Below, piece after piece: positions 42,503 through 50,926 of a stretch of 64,000 nucleotides of DNA. Origin of the DNA: Fibrobacter sp. (GTDB lineage Bacteria > Fibrobacterota > Fibrobacteria > Fibrobacterales > Fibrobacteraceae); the NCBI GenBank assembly GCA_017412605.1, contig JAFPWY010000013.1:1-64000 (forward strand). The letters are read 5' to 3'. The number at the start of each line of letters is the position of its first letter. Position 1 is the stretch's first letter. The translations under genes were made by a program, and so were the position numbers. The notes beneath the pieces were generated by a model. It did no database searches. It saw only the letters and a list, made by a program, of their open reading frames with translations, and was not told where the DNA came from.

Positions 42503-43732
42503 ATGAACGCTGCTATTCTTACTAATGAGTTTCCGCCGGAAATCTATGGCGGTGCCGGTATTCATGTTAAGTTTTTGACGCAGGAACTTGCGAAGCTTTG
42601 CCATATCGAGGCCCGTTGTTTTGGCGACCAGGATGTCGATGAGGACAATATCCGGGCGCTGGGCTTTACGCGAAAGCTGGGCCTGGACCCCAAGGACGAC
42701 CGTTTCCAGAAGATTTTCAAACCGCTCGATATCAATTTGCAGTGGGCCGCCGCGCTAAATGACATCGACGTCATACACTGTCATACGTGGTATAGCCATT
42801 TCGGTGGCGTGCTGGCGAGCCGTCTTTTGCAGTGCCCGCTGATCTTGACGACGCATTCGCTGGAACCGCACCGTCCGTGGAAGGCCGAGCAGCTCGGTGA
42901 CGGCGGATATGCCATGAGTTGCTGGATTGAACGTACGGCCTACGAGGCTGCCGACGGCGTGATTGCCGTGAGCCAAGGCATGAAGCGCGACGTGATGAAA
43001 CTTTACGGCGTTCCCGAAGACCGTGTGAAAGTGATTTACAACGGCATCGATCCGGATTTCTATGCGCCGACTTTCGACGAAAACATTTTGACAAAGTGGG
43101 GTGTCGACCCGAAGCGCCCCTATGTGCTGTTCGTGGGCCGCATTACGCGTCAGAAGGGTATCAGCCAGCTGATTCAGGCGATTCCGCAGATCGACAAGGC
43201 TGCCCAGGTGGTGCTCTGTGCGGGTGCTCCCGACACGGTTGAACTGGCCGACGAGTGCAAGGCTCTTATCGAAGAGGTGCAGAAGACTCGCGATGGAGTC
43301 GTGTGGATCCAGGAGCCTGTCCCGCATACGGAACTGCGCGTGTTGTACAGCCATGCGACCGTGTTTGCCACGCCTTCGCTCTACGAGCCGTTTGGCATTA
43401 TCAACCTCGAGGCGATGAGCTGCGGTACTCCGGTGGTGGGTTCTGCGGTGGGCGGTATCCCCGAGATTATCGTCGACGGCGAGACCGGATTCCTGGTGCC
43501 GCTCAAGGCGAAGTCCGAGACGGATTTTGAACCGGCAGATCCGAAAGCCTTCCAAACCGATTTTGCAAACAAGTTAAACAAGATTCTGGAAAATCCGGAA
43601 CTTGCGAAGAAGATGGGCGAGGTCAGCCGCAAGCGCGCTATCGACGTGTTCAGCTGGAAGTCCATCGCCAAGCAGACGTTCGACTTCTACCAGGAATGCA
43701 TCGAACGCTACAAACGCGAAGGGAAGAGGTAG
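42503..43732 (+). CDS. glgA: glycogen synthase, actinobacterial (GT4) type
   Basis: A 409-residue GT-B glycosyltransferase that extends alpha-1,4-glucan from a nucleotide-glucose donor. It resembles the actinobacterial-type glycogen synthase family: EFPPEIYGGAGIHVKFL at the N-terminus, DVIHCHTWYSHFGGVLA, VIYNGIDPDFYAP, VLFVGRITRQKGISQLIQAI, and the donor-site motif EPFGIINLEAMSCGTPVVGSAVGGIPEIIVDGETGFLVP (E-x7-E). GGAG is 8 nt before the ATG. It stands alone in the window. Fibrobacter is known to store glycogen, which fits. A trehalose/maltose-1-phosphate synthase (GlgM-like) role cannot be excluded. Confidence 0.88.
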   Translation: MNAAILTNEFPPEIYGGAGIHVKFLTQELAKLCHIEARCFGDQDVDEDNIRALGFTRKLGLDPKDDRFQKIFKPLDINLQWAAALNDIDVIHCHTWYSHFGGVLASRLLQCPLILTTHSLEPHRPWKAEQLGDGGYAMSCWIERTAYEAADGVIAVSQGMKRDVMKLYGVPEDRVKVIYNGIDPDFYAPTFDENILTKWGVDPKRPYVLFVGRITRQKGISQLIQAIPQIDKAAQVVLCAGAPDTVELADECKALIEEVQKTRDGVVWIQEPVPHTELRVLYSHATVFATPSLYEPFGIINLEAMSCGTPVVGSAVGGIPEIIVDGETGFLVPLKAKSETDFEPADPKAFQTDFANKLNKILENPELAKKMGEVSRKRAIDVFSWKSIAKQTFDFYQECIERYKREGKR

Positions 43733-43737
43733 AAGTT

Positions 43738-43866
43738 CGAGCAATGAGCTATGAGCAGTGAGCCATGAGCTGTGAGCGGTGAGTATAAAACCTCACGCCT
43801 CAAAGCGAGCTTGCGAGCGCCCTCATACCTCATAGCCCCTAAATCCTAGCCCCTATTCCCTATTTA
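43738..43866. repeat. dispersed intergenic repeat, copy 2
   Basis: Between glgA and dsbD. It begins with five imperfect tandem (GAGC)NRTGAGC units (43741-43783), continues with CCTCACGCCTC and AAAGCGAGCTTGCGAGCG (22-bp block 43798-43819 shared with copy 1), then with TAGCCCCTAAATCC/TAGCCCCTATTCC units. It lies at the 3' end of both neighbouring genes and overlaps the dsbD stop. Confidence 0.8.
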
Positions 43867-45700
43867 CTAATTCCACAATTCCTGCTGTCGTGAGCAATTC
43901 CGGCAGCACGATTTGTCTTGTGGCATCTCCTTCGGGGTAGATGGCGTAGGCCGGTACGCCCGATTTGCCCATGCTCTGGAGGAGTGCGTTCACTTCGGGA
44001 GTTTCACGAGTCCAGTCGGCTTTGACGAGCGCGACATTCAGGCTGTCCATAGCACGGCGGAAATCGTCGCGGTTCAGCACAGCGGCTTCGTTAGCCTTGC
44101 AGGTGAGGCACCAGTCGGCAGTCGCATCGATGAATACGGTGCGCTTTGCCTTGGCGAAATCCTCGATAAGTGATGGGCTGTAACGGAACCATCCGTCTTC
44201 GGTCATTTGCTCCTGCATGCGGGCGTTGAATTTTTCGCTGGCCGCCCGGTCGTATTCGGGGGCGACGATGCCGAACCATATCGAGAACAGCGCGATGACG
44301 GCGAGGGTGATGCCTGCGACTTCGCGGGAGAATGCGGTTCCCGGCGGAGCGAACTTGCCGAGCAGCACGCTGCAGGCGATGCTTACGATAGCGATGATGG
44401 CGAATATCCCGACGCCGGACAGCCCGGCTTGTTCATTCACAATCCAGAAGAGCCATGCAACACTTGCGAGCAGCAGGACGCCCATGGCTTTTTGCAGGCG
44501 GACCATCCAGGCGCCCGGCTTGGGGAACACCTTGAGCACGGCGGGGAAGGCGCTGACCAGCATATAGGGGAGGGCGAGCCCGAGTCCAGCGGCGGTAAAG
44601 AACAGGAACAGCACCGGGGTGCTCTGCGCGAAGGCGAAACCCATGGCGGTGCCGAGGAAGGGGGCGGAACACGGAGTGCTCAAGAGGACGAGCAGGGCTC
44701 CCGTGAAGAAGGCGCCTGCAATTCCCTGCTTGTGGCCGGCAGCGTCCATCTTGGTGGTAGCGCTCCACGGGAGCCAAATTTCGAACACGCCGAAGAAGCT
44801 CATGGCGAACGCAGTCAAAATGACGGTCATGAAGGCGATGAAGCCTGCACTTTGGAACTGCATGCCCCAGCCTGCGGACCCGCCGCCGGCCTTGACGGCG
44901 GCGACGACGGCGGCCAGAATCCAGAAGCTTGCGAGGATGCCCGCCGTCGTGGCTCCTCCCAAGGCGAGGAGCCGTCCGCGGCTTTCGCCCGCCTGCTTGA
45001 TGAGGCTGAAAAGCTTGAGCGAGAGTACCGGCAATACGCACGGCATCAGGTTCAGGATGATTCCGCCGATAAAGGCGAACAGGAGCAGCATGAGGACAGA
45101 CATGTCGGCGTTCCCGCCGTTGCCCTGCGCTAGCGTTTCTTCATTTCCGTTTTTTTTTAAGCTGCTGCCCAGTCCGTTGATTCCGCGTTCGCCAATCTTG
45201 ATTGTCTTTTTCGATGGTGCGAGGCAGATGGAATTGTCACAGGCCTGGTAATGGAATGTCACGTTGGTGGTGAGCGTGTCGTAGTCGGCTTCGACACTGT
45301 CAACGGGGAGCACGACTTGGAATTCGCCCTTGAACACGAGGTTTTCCAGGTCAAGCGCCTCGCTGTACTCCTTGATGGGCTCGGGCCACTTGGGCTCGCC
45401 GAACTTTATGCCCATGGCGGCAATCTCGATGGACGACGGCTTGAGAAACTCGTCGGCAGCGATGTTCGCATTCACGTGCCAGTTCTTGGGAATGGTAATC
45501 GTGACGGTGACGCTTGAGCCTTTTTTCACTGCGCCGGCGGAATAGTTCATGTACATGTCCGGTGGGGGCATATTGTTCATGTTGAATTCTTCGGCATAGG
45601 AAATGTTAAATAAAAAAAGGCAAATGGCCAAAAGATTCCAAATAAGCAATTTTGGCTTTCGTAATAATATATTATCCGACGTAATCATGATTTTTTTCAT
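43853..45700 (-). CDS. dsbD: thiol:disulfide interchange protein DsbD
   Basis: Moves electrons from cytoplasmic thioredoxin across the inner membrane to reduce periplasmic disulfides. The 615-residue protein has the three DsbD parts: an N-terminal periplasmic domain (about 40-175, with VTVTITIPKNWHVNAN and YQACDNSICLAPSKK, holding the Cys pair), an eight-helix membrane domain (GGIILNLMPCVLPVLSLKLFSLIKQ and LLSTPCSAPFLGTAMGFAFA, each with its Cys), and a C-terminal thioredoxin domain with FIDATADWCLTCKANE (WCxxC). The start at 45700 is tentative, with no strong ribosome site. It is divergent from the ECF sigma gene. Confidence 0.95.
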   Translation of the reverse strand: MKKIMITSDNILLRKPKLLIWNLLAICLFLFNISYAEEFNMNNMPPPDMYMNYSAGAVKKGSSVTVTITIPKNWHVNANIAADEFLKPSSIEIAAMGIKFGEPKWPEPIKEYSEALDLENLVFKGEFQVVLPVDSVEADYDTLTTNVTFHYQACDNSICLAPSKKTIKIGERGINGLGSSLKKNGNEETLAQGNGGNADMSVLMLLLFAFIGGIILNLMPCVLPVLSLKLFSLIKQAGESRGRLLALGGATTAGILASFWILAAVVAAVKAGGGSAGWGMQFQSAGFIAFMTVILTAFAMSFFGVFEIWLPWSATTKMDAAGHKQGIAGAFFTGALLVLLSTPCSAPFLGTAMGFAFAQSTPVLFLFFTAAGLGLALPYMLVSAFPAVLKVFPKPGAWMVRLQKAMGVLLLASVAWLFWIVNEQAGLSGVGIFAIIAIVSIACSVLLGKFAPPGTAFSREVAGITLAVIALFSIWFGIVAPEYDRAASEKFNARMQEQMTEDGWFRYSPSLIEDFAKAKRTVFIDATADWCLTCKANEAAVLNRDDFRRAMDSLNVALVKADWTRETPEVNALLQSMGKSGVPAYAIYPEGDATRQIVLPELLTTAGIVELVNRE

Positions 45701-45956
45701 ATATTTTTCGCGGGATGTGGGCGCATTAGAAAATATAAAAATTTGCTAGGCGCTATTGATTTATGGACTAGGAATTGGGGCGCTTCCAGGAATTTTTGTT
45801 CTTGAAAATAGCAACAACCTGACAACGGTGAAAACAAGTTTTAAGGCAAATATGGACCATATTTGTTCTTTGGCCTTGTACACTGCTGTTTGCAGATATT
45901 TTGCTTTTTCGTGACAATGAATTTGTGGAAAGCCTCTCCATTGGGGGGAACAAGGA

Positions 45957-46472
45957 ATGGCATTGTCGCTTATAAAGAAGATAAAGGCGGAATGTTATAG
46001 GCTTTGCGGCATGACGGCAGAAGCTGAGGATCTTTGCCAAGTGACGCTCTATAGACTCATCAAGAACATCCATAAAATTGAGAGTCCCGAAACCATTTTA
46101 TCGTATGTGCACAGCGTACTGATGAATGCCTATATAGACCAAAAAAGGCACCGGGACAGGGAAACTCCTTTTTCGCACCTGATGGAAAAACCGGGTGTCT
46201 ATAGCACCCGCGTTGACGAAAGGGTCGTCTCGAATTACGTCCTCGGAATCGATGATGTCAGCAAGAACTGTTTTGACCGATTGTCGAGTGTGCTTTCCCC
46301 TACGGAAAAGCGCATTCTCGACCTCACGTCCATTCAGGGAATTGTCTCCAGGGAGGTCTGCGCAACGCTCGGGCTTACGCCCAACAAGGTCGCAAAGGCC
46401 AAGACGAAGGCCAAGGAGAAAATGAGGAAGGTCGCAAATATTTCGGATATTCCGCCTTCCTGGATTAACTAG
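45957..46472 (+). CDS. ECF-type RNA polymerase sigma factor
   Basis: A 171-residue sigma70-family (ECF) factor. Region 2 covers about 1-75 (YRLCGMTAEAEDLCQVTLYRLIKNIHKI, with the DLxQ-type -10 recognition segment, and SYVHSVLMNAYIDQKRHRDRE). Region 4 covers about 105-160 (LSSVLSPTEKRILDLTSIQGIVSREVCATLGLTPNKVAKAKTKAKEKMRK, a helix-turn-helix). No anti-sigma gene is adjacent. GGGGGGAACAAGGA precedes ATG 45957. The gene is 77 nt upstream of the PorZ-like gene, which may be a target or partner; in Bacteroidetes an ECF factor (SigP) controls type IX secretion genes, an analogy only. Confidence 0.88.
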   Translation: MALSLIKKIKAECYRLCGMTAEAEDLCQVTLYRLIKNIHKIESPETILSYVHSVLMNAYIDQKRHRDRETPFSHLMEKPGVYSTRVDERVVSNYVLGIDDVSKNCFDRLSSVLSPTEKRILDLTSIQGIVSREVCATLGLTPNKVAKAKTKAKEKMRKVANISDIPPSWIN

Positions 46473-46537
46473 GCCGGATTGAGCGCATATGTAGCGCCTT
46501 TTTGGGGAGAAGATTTTTCTGAGAGTGCAAAATTTCG

Positions 46538-46544
46538 TAATTTT
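46538..46544 (+). promoter_or_regulatory. -7 element of the PorZ-like gene, leaderless position
   Basis: TAATTTTG matches TAnnTTTG and ends (as the 7-mer) 5 nt before the GTG start at 46550. No Shine-Dalgarno is present. Confidence 0.5.
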
Positions 46545-46549
46545 GCTTC

Positions 46550-48811
46550 GTGAAGTTTCTTGCATATCTAATCCTGATCTTGTCGCTGTCGGTGCCTTCG
46601 TTTGCGGAAGACCTGTGGCGAAATTTTGCGCGTCCGTACCCGGTACGTTCCTATATCACCTATGGTGATGGCGTCCTGCTGGCAACAGCCTCGGGCATCC
46701 GCTACCTCACTCCAGATCTCGATGTTCTTTTTTCTACGGTGACCGGATTGGAAACGTCGTCGTTCTATGCGTTGACTCTGTGTAAGGAGGGCATTTTTGC
46801 CGTTTCCGAGTACGGCTTGATTGCTGGGTGGGATATCGAGACTGCTAACTGGAATGTGATCAACCGCTCCTTTGTCTCGAACGCGGTCCGCCTTATCCCG
46901 GATATGGCTTTCGGCTACAAGAAGTTCCTTGTTCTCGCGTTCGAGGACCGTCTTGCTTTTTTTGATGTCCTTGCGAAGCGTTCAGTTTTGACAATCAATA
47001 AGGTCGGGAAGAACTCGCTGCTTGCGACCCCGGTCCAGGCGCTGAGCGTCCACAACGACACGCTCTATGTCTCTGTCGGCAAGATCCTGTACAAGCGTTA
47101 CGTCGACTGGGACCATATTGAGAACGATGTCCGCCTTGTCGATCCCGAGTCCTGGAGTGTCGCACAGGAAGACGTGGATGTCCATACCATTGCCTGGAAG
47201 GGCGACTCCCTGAAGACATATCCTGTCAGGGGCCAGTGGGAATGGGACAAGAAGGGCCGGCTTACTACGTCGGCGCAAGATTCTACGGAAATCATGGTGG
47301 AGGGGACCCCGCTGCTGGAAAACCTCCTTTATGACGAAAAAGGCTTGAGTCGCGTTTTTTGGGTTGGCCTGAGCAACACCTATGCGTTCCTGGTCGGCGA
47401 ATATTTTGTTCTCGGTTACGACACCAAAAAGAAGTCGTTCATTGATTATTCGGAAATCAGCAACTTTACATTGGACGGAAGCTATGAGGTGCGTCCGAAG
47501 ACAGGGGGCGGAGTCATCGCGGCGTCGCTTGAAGGACGAATTTCCCATACGGTGGACAATGTCTGGCAATACCGGGCTTTCCCGGATGAAGGGCATGCAA
47601 ACGGCGTAAGTGCCTTGTCCAACAGGATGAAGGTTCTCTCCTTCCTTCCTCCCGATATTGTTTTTTACCACATATGGGGACGCGGATTCTATCTGTTCTC
47701 GAAGTACGGCCATGAACTCATCAAGAGCACCGCTACGGACAAGAACCGTTGTTATAACGGGATTGATGCTTCGGAGAAACACAAAGATTTCGTTGTCTCG
47801 GCGGGGACGACCGTTGCTCCGGATTCGTCCGGGTTCATAGCGACTACGTCGACGGAGGGTGGATTCGACCTGATTTATGTGACGAAAGACGGAGAATTCA
47901 GCTGCGTCAATCATGTCGGCTCGACGAATTATGCAGGACCCGTAATCGCGGTGCCGGCAGAAAATTCTACGGACTGGCTTGTGATTGTGGGAACGCGCAA
48001 GGTCGCATCTTACGAATCCGAAGTCTCCTCTGATACCCTTCTAGATGTTTTCCGCGTGGCAAATCCTGCAAAACGGGGTGGCCGCCTGGAAGTGCTCGAA
48101 CATAAGGTCGTCTCTTCGGGGTTCAAGAGTACCCCTGTTGACCTGGCGTACGACGAGAAAGGGGATTACCTGTGGGTCGTGACGAAGGACCAGATTGGAT
48201 ACTGGGACCTTGGGAATACGGACAAGGATACCGTCAAGGCCCCGCATGTCATAAAGGGTGTCATCGGTTCTGAATACACTTCCCTGGAGTTCGATGTGCA
48301 GGGAAACCTCTGGCTGGGTACGATGGACCAAGGCGTATATCGCCTGACTCGCAAGGGCGTTACGCAAGATACGCTTACGGCAAAGCAGTTTACTGCCAAG
48401 CAGGGACTGCTTTCTAACGAGGTGCTTGATATCGCTATCGATGCGGTGCGCGGAGAGGCCTGGTTTTCGCACGAAAGGGGCTTGACCATGTATAAACGTG
48501 GCGACCTTCGTGATGTTTCGGGAGCGAAGGGGGATTCCGTCAAGCACGATCTCATTGCGTACCCGAATCCGTTCCGCCTTGGGGAACACTCCCATATCAC
48601 CATTGACAATGTCGGCGCAAAAGCCGTAGTCTCCATCTATAACCGTGCAGGCCATTTGGTGCGTTCCTTCAATGAAAACGAGACCAAGGGCGGTTCCGTA
48701 GATTGGGACGGGCAGTCCAAGAGGGGCAATGTCGCTGCACCTGGAGTTTACTGGTACGTAGTCAAGAACTCTTCTGGAAAAAAGAAGGGTAAGTTTATCC
48801 TCATTCACTGA
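46550..48811 (+). CDS. PorZ-like two-component-regulator-type propeller protein with sorting domain
   Basis: A 753-residue exported protein starting with GTG. A signal peptide (to about SFA, residue 19) precedes two probable beta-propellers made of short repeats of the type seen in sensor-kinase propellers (YGDGVLLATASGIRYLTPD, FDVQGNLWLGTMDQGVYRLTRKG, GEAWFSHERGLTMYKRG). The C-terminus is a FlgD/T9SS-like sorting domain (AYPNPFRLGEHSHITID, VSIYNRAGHLVRSFNENE...SVDWDGQ...APGVYWYVVK). This order, two propellers plus sorting domain, is that of PorZ, a surface component of the type IX secretion system. Orthology is inferred from architecture only; a generic surface propeller is possible. Confidence 0.7.
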   Translation: MKFLAYLILILSLSVPSFAEDLWRNFARPYPVRSYITYGDGVLLATASGIRYLTPDLDVLFSTVTGLETSSFYALTLCKEGIFAVSEYGLIAGWDIETANWNVINRSFVSNAVRLIPDMAFGYKKFLVLAFEDRLAFFDVLAKRSVLTINKVGKNSLLATPVQALSVHNDTLYVSVGKILYKRYVDWDHIENDVRLVDPESWSVAQEDVDVHTIAWKGDSLKTYPVRGQWEWDKKGRLTTSAQDSTEIMVEGTPLLENLLYDEKGLSRVFWVGLSNTYAFLVGEYFVLGYDTKKKSFIDYSEISNFTLDGSYEVRPKTGGGVIAASLEGRISHTVDNVWQYRAFPDEGHANGVSALSNRMKVLSFLPPDIVFYHIWGRGFYLFSKYGHELIKSTATDKNRCYNGIDASEKHKDFVVSAGTTVAPDSSGFIATTSTEGGFDLIYVTKDGEFSCVNHVGSTNYAGPVIAVPAENSTDWLVIVGTRKVASYESEVSSDTLLDVFRVANPAKRGGRLEVLEHKVVSSGFKSTPVDLAYDEKGDYLWVVTKDQIGYWDLGNTDKDTVKAPHVIKGVIGSEYTSLEFDVQGNLWLGTMDQGVYRLTRKGVTQDTLTAKQFTAKQGLLSNEVLDIAIDAVRGEAWFSHERGLTMYKRGDLRDVSGAKGDSVKHDLIAYPNPFRLGEHSHITIDNVGAKAVVSIYNRAGHLVRSFNENETKGGSVDWDGQSKRGNVAAPGVYWYVVKNSSGKKKGKFILIH

Positions 48812-48822
48812 TAAAGGAAACC

Positions 48823-50160
48823 ATGGCGACCGTCACGACCCTTGCCGGCAATGAATTCGCTCCGGAGCTTCCGGGGCGGCTTCTGCATATTGTCCATGAT
48901 ATCCGCGAGGCGGGTGGTCGTGCTTTTTTGGTGGGTGGCTGGGTACGTGATGCGCTCCTGGGGAAGAACTGTCGCGACTACGACATCGAAGTTTACGATA
49001 TCGGCCAGGACGAACTGGTGCCGATTCTCAAGAAGTACGGGAAAACGAACCTGGTGGGCAAGGCCTTCGGTGTAATCCACCTTGCGATGAAGGGTGAATC
49101 GCTCGATTTTTCTTTCCCGCGGACCGAGAGCAAGGTCGGGTACGGCCATCGTGGTTTCGTAGTGCATACCGACGAGAAACTTTCTTTCAAGGAGGCGGCT
49201 CTCCGGCGCGACTTTACCATCAATGCGATGGGCATGGAACTGCCGGACTTGACCCTCTGCGATCCTTACGGTGGTATCGACGACTTGAAGACGCATGTGC
49301 TCCGCCATGTGGGCCCTGCCTTTGCCGAGGATTCCCTGCGTATCTTGCGTGGAGTGCAGTTCGCGAGTCGTTTCGAGTGTACGTTGGCTCCGGAAACTGT
49401 TGAATTGTGCCGTACGCTTTCTCTTGCCGACCTTTCGGTGGAACGCCTTTTCGAGGAGTTCAAGAAATGGTTGCTGAAGCCGGGCAAGCCGTCCATGGGG
49501 CTCAAGGCTTTCTTGGATATCGGTCTCGAAGGTTTCTTCCCGGAGGTGGTTCCCCTGGCGGGTTCCTGGGAAGCCCTTGGAAGCCTGCTGGACAGCATGT
49601 CGGATGGCCGGGCGGAGATTTTGCGCAGCAATCCCTCTGCATTGAGCGATGAAGAGTGCTCTGAACTGGCCTTTGCTGCCCTGCTTTCGGGAAACGCCCT
49701 TGCAAATGACAAGGGGAACGTGAAGGACATGGCCGGGAAGTTTCTTGCGCGCATCACCAATGAAATCCATTTGTTGAAGAAGGTGCCGGAAATCCTTGCA
49801 TGTTATGCTGGGCTCGATTTCGAGAAGGTCCCTTCCGCTCCGGAACTCCGCCGCCTTGCCGTTCGGCTCGACGGGCTCAAGTTGCTTTGCCTGCTTGTGC
49901 AGTCGACACCGGCACCTGTCGCCGAAAAACCCGGTTTTGCCGCCGCTTTGCGGGATGCCGCCTGTGAAATCGGCGTGTACGATGCCGCCCCGCAGCCCTA
50001 CCTGACCGGCAAGATGCTCCTAGATATGGGCATGAAGCCTGGAAAGCAGATGGGCAACATTATCAAGCGGAGTTTCGAGCTCCAGCTGGATGGCGAAATA
50101 AAAAATATTTCGGATGCGCTTGCCTGGGCGAAAGAAATTAACTTATCTTTATCGGTATGA
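48823..50160 (+). CDS. cca: CCA-adding tRNA nucleotidyltransferase / poly(A) polymerase family
   Basis: A 445-residue class II nucleotidyltransferase. The head domain has GGRAFLVGGWVRDALLGKNCRDYDIEVYD (GG motif plus catalytic DxE), then LVGKAFGVIHLAM, LDFSFPRTE, and AALRRDFTINAMGMEL with ERLFEEFKKWLL in the neck/body. It should add or repair CCA ends of tRNAs in the cytoplasm; the tRNA-His in this window lacks an encoded CCA and needs it. An HD domain is not evident. AAAGGA is 4 nt before the ATG. The stop overlaps the next start by 4 nt. Confidence 0.92.
   Translation: MATVTTLAGNEFAPELPGRLLHIVHDIREAGGRAFLVGGWVRDALLGKNCRDYDIEVYDIGQDELVPILKKYGKTNLVGKAFGVIHLAMKGESLDFSFPRTESKVGYGHRGFVVHTDEKLSFKEAALRRDFTINAMGMELPDLTLCDPYGGIDDLKTHVLRHVGPAFAEDSLRILRGVQFASRFECTLAPETVELCRTLSLADLSVERLFEEFKKWLLKPGKPSMGLKAFLDIGLEGFFPEVVPLAGSWEALGSLLDSMSDGRAEILRSNPSALSDEECSELAFAALLSGNALANDKGNVKDMAGKFLARITNEIHLLKKVPEILACYAGLDFEKVPSAPELRRLAVRLDGLKLLCLLVQSTPAPVAEKPGFAAALRDAACEIGVYDAAPQPYLTGKMLLDMGMKPGKQMGNIIKRSFELQLDGEIKNISDALAWAKEINLSLSV
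50144..50150 (+). promoter_or_regulatory. -7 element of the FISUMP gene, leaderless position
   Basis: TATCTTTA, inside the end of cca, finishes 6 nt before ATG 50157. It would allow separate transcription of the FISUMP gene. Confidence 0.45.
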
Positions 50161-50873
50161 AGTACTCGGCCCTTTTCTTGCTTTGCCTCGCGACAGGCGT
50201 TGCGCTTGCCGCCCCGAAAACCGTGGCTCCGGAACCTGCGCCCGAAGAGCTGAAAGATACCCGTGACGGGAAGGTGTACAAGACGGCCAAGATTGGCGAT
50301 CTGGTCTGGATGGCTGAAAACCTGAATTACAGCATTCCCCAGTCGTTCTGCTACGACGACCGCTTTACCCTCTGCAAGAAGAACGGGCGCCTGTACACTT
50401 GGCTCGGCATGATGAACATCCCCGACCGGTTCAAGGGAGAACGCTATACCGCGAAACTCAAGAAGAACCACCAGGGCGTTTGCCCCGTTGGCTGGCATGT
50501 GCCGACCAATGCTGAATGGGAGTCCCTGGCCAAGGCGGTCGAGGCCGAAAAGGATTCTTGCAACGATGCTGACGTCTGTGCCTGGAAAAACGTGGGAAAG
50601 GCGCTCAAGGCGGCCTCCGGCTGGGAAACCGAGGACGGGGACAGTTCGCCTAATGGAGAAAATACGTCCGGCTTTACCGCTATTCCGAGTGGCCGTAGGG
50701 ACATGATCAGCAACTACGAGGACATGGGCGTTTCTGCCGGGTACTGGAGCGCAAGCGAAGGTATCGGCAATACCTATGATGCGTACCGCTGGACTCTCGG
50801 CGGCGACATGCTGTATTTTGACTCCGGCTACAAGAACGAGGGCTATGCTGTCCGCTGCGTCAAGAATTATTGA
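50157..50873 (+). CDS. FISUMP domain secreted protein
   Basis: A 238-residue exported protein with signal peptide (to about LAA, residue 19) and a full Fibrobacter succinogenes major paralogous domain (TIGR02145): DTRDGKVYKTAKIGDLVWMAENLNYSI, CPVGWHVPTNAEWESLAKAVE, LKAASGWE, NTSGFTAIPSGRRD, GYWSASEG, and GYAVRCVKNY at the very end. The family is large in Fibrobacter and related to the sulfatase-modifying/C-type lectin-like fold. Its function is not established; cell-surface carbohydrate recognition is a common guess. The ATG overlaps the cca stop. This domain is the best taxonomic marker in the window. Confidence 0.93.
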   Translation: MKYSALFLLCLATGVALAAPKTVAPEPAPEELKDTRDGKVYKTAKIGDLVWMAENLNYSIPQSFCYDDRFTLCKKNGRLYTWLGMMNIPDRFKGERYTAKLKKNHQGVCPVGWHVPTNAEWESLAKAVEAEKDSCNDADVCAWKNVGKALKAASGWETEDGDSSPNGENTSGFTAIPSGRRDMISNYEDMGVSAGYWSASEGIGNTYDAYRWTLGGDMLYFDSGYKNEGYAVRCVKNY

Positions 50874-50926
50874 TTTTTGGCTTGAGGGCTTCGCTAGCAA
50901 AAAATGAAGGGTTGAGGAGGCGGAAT

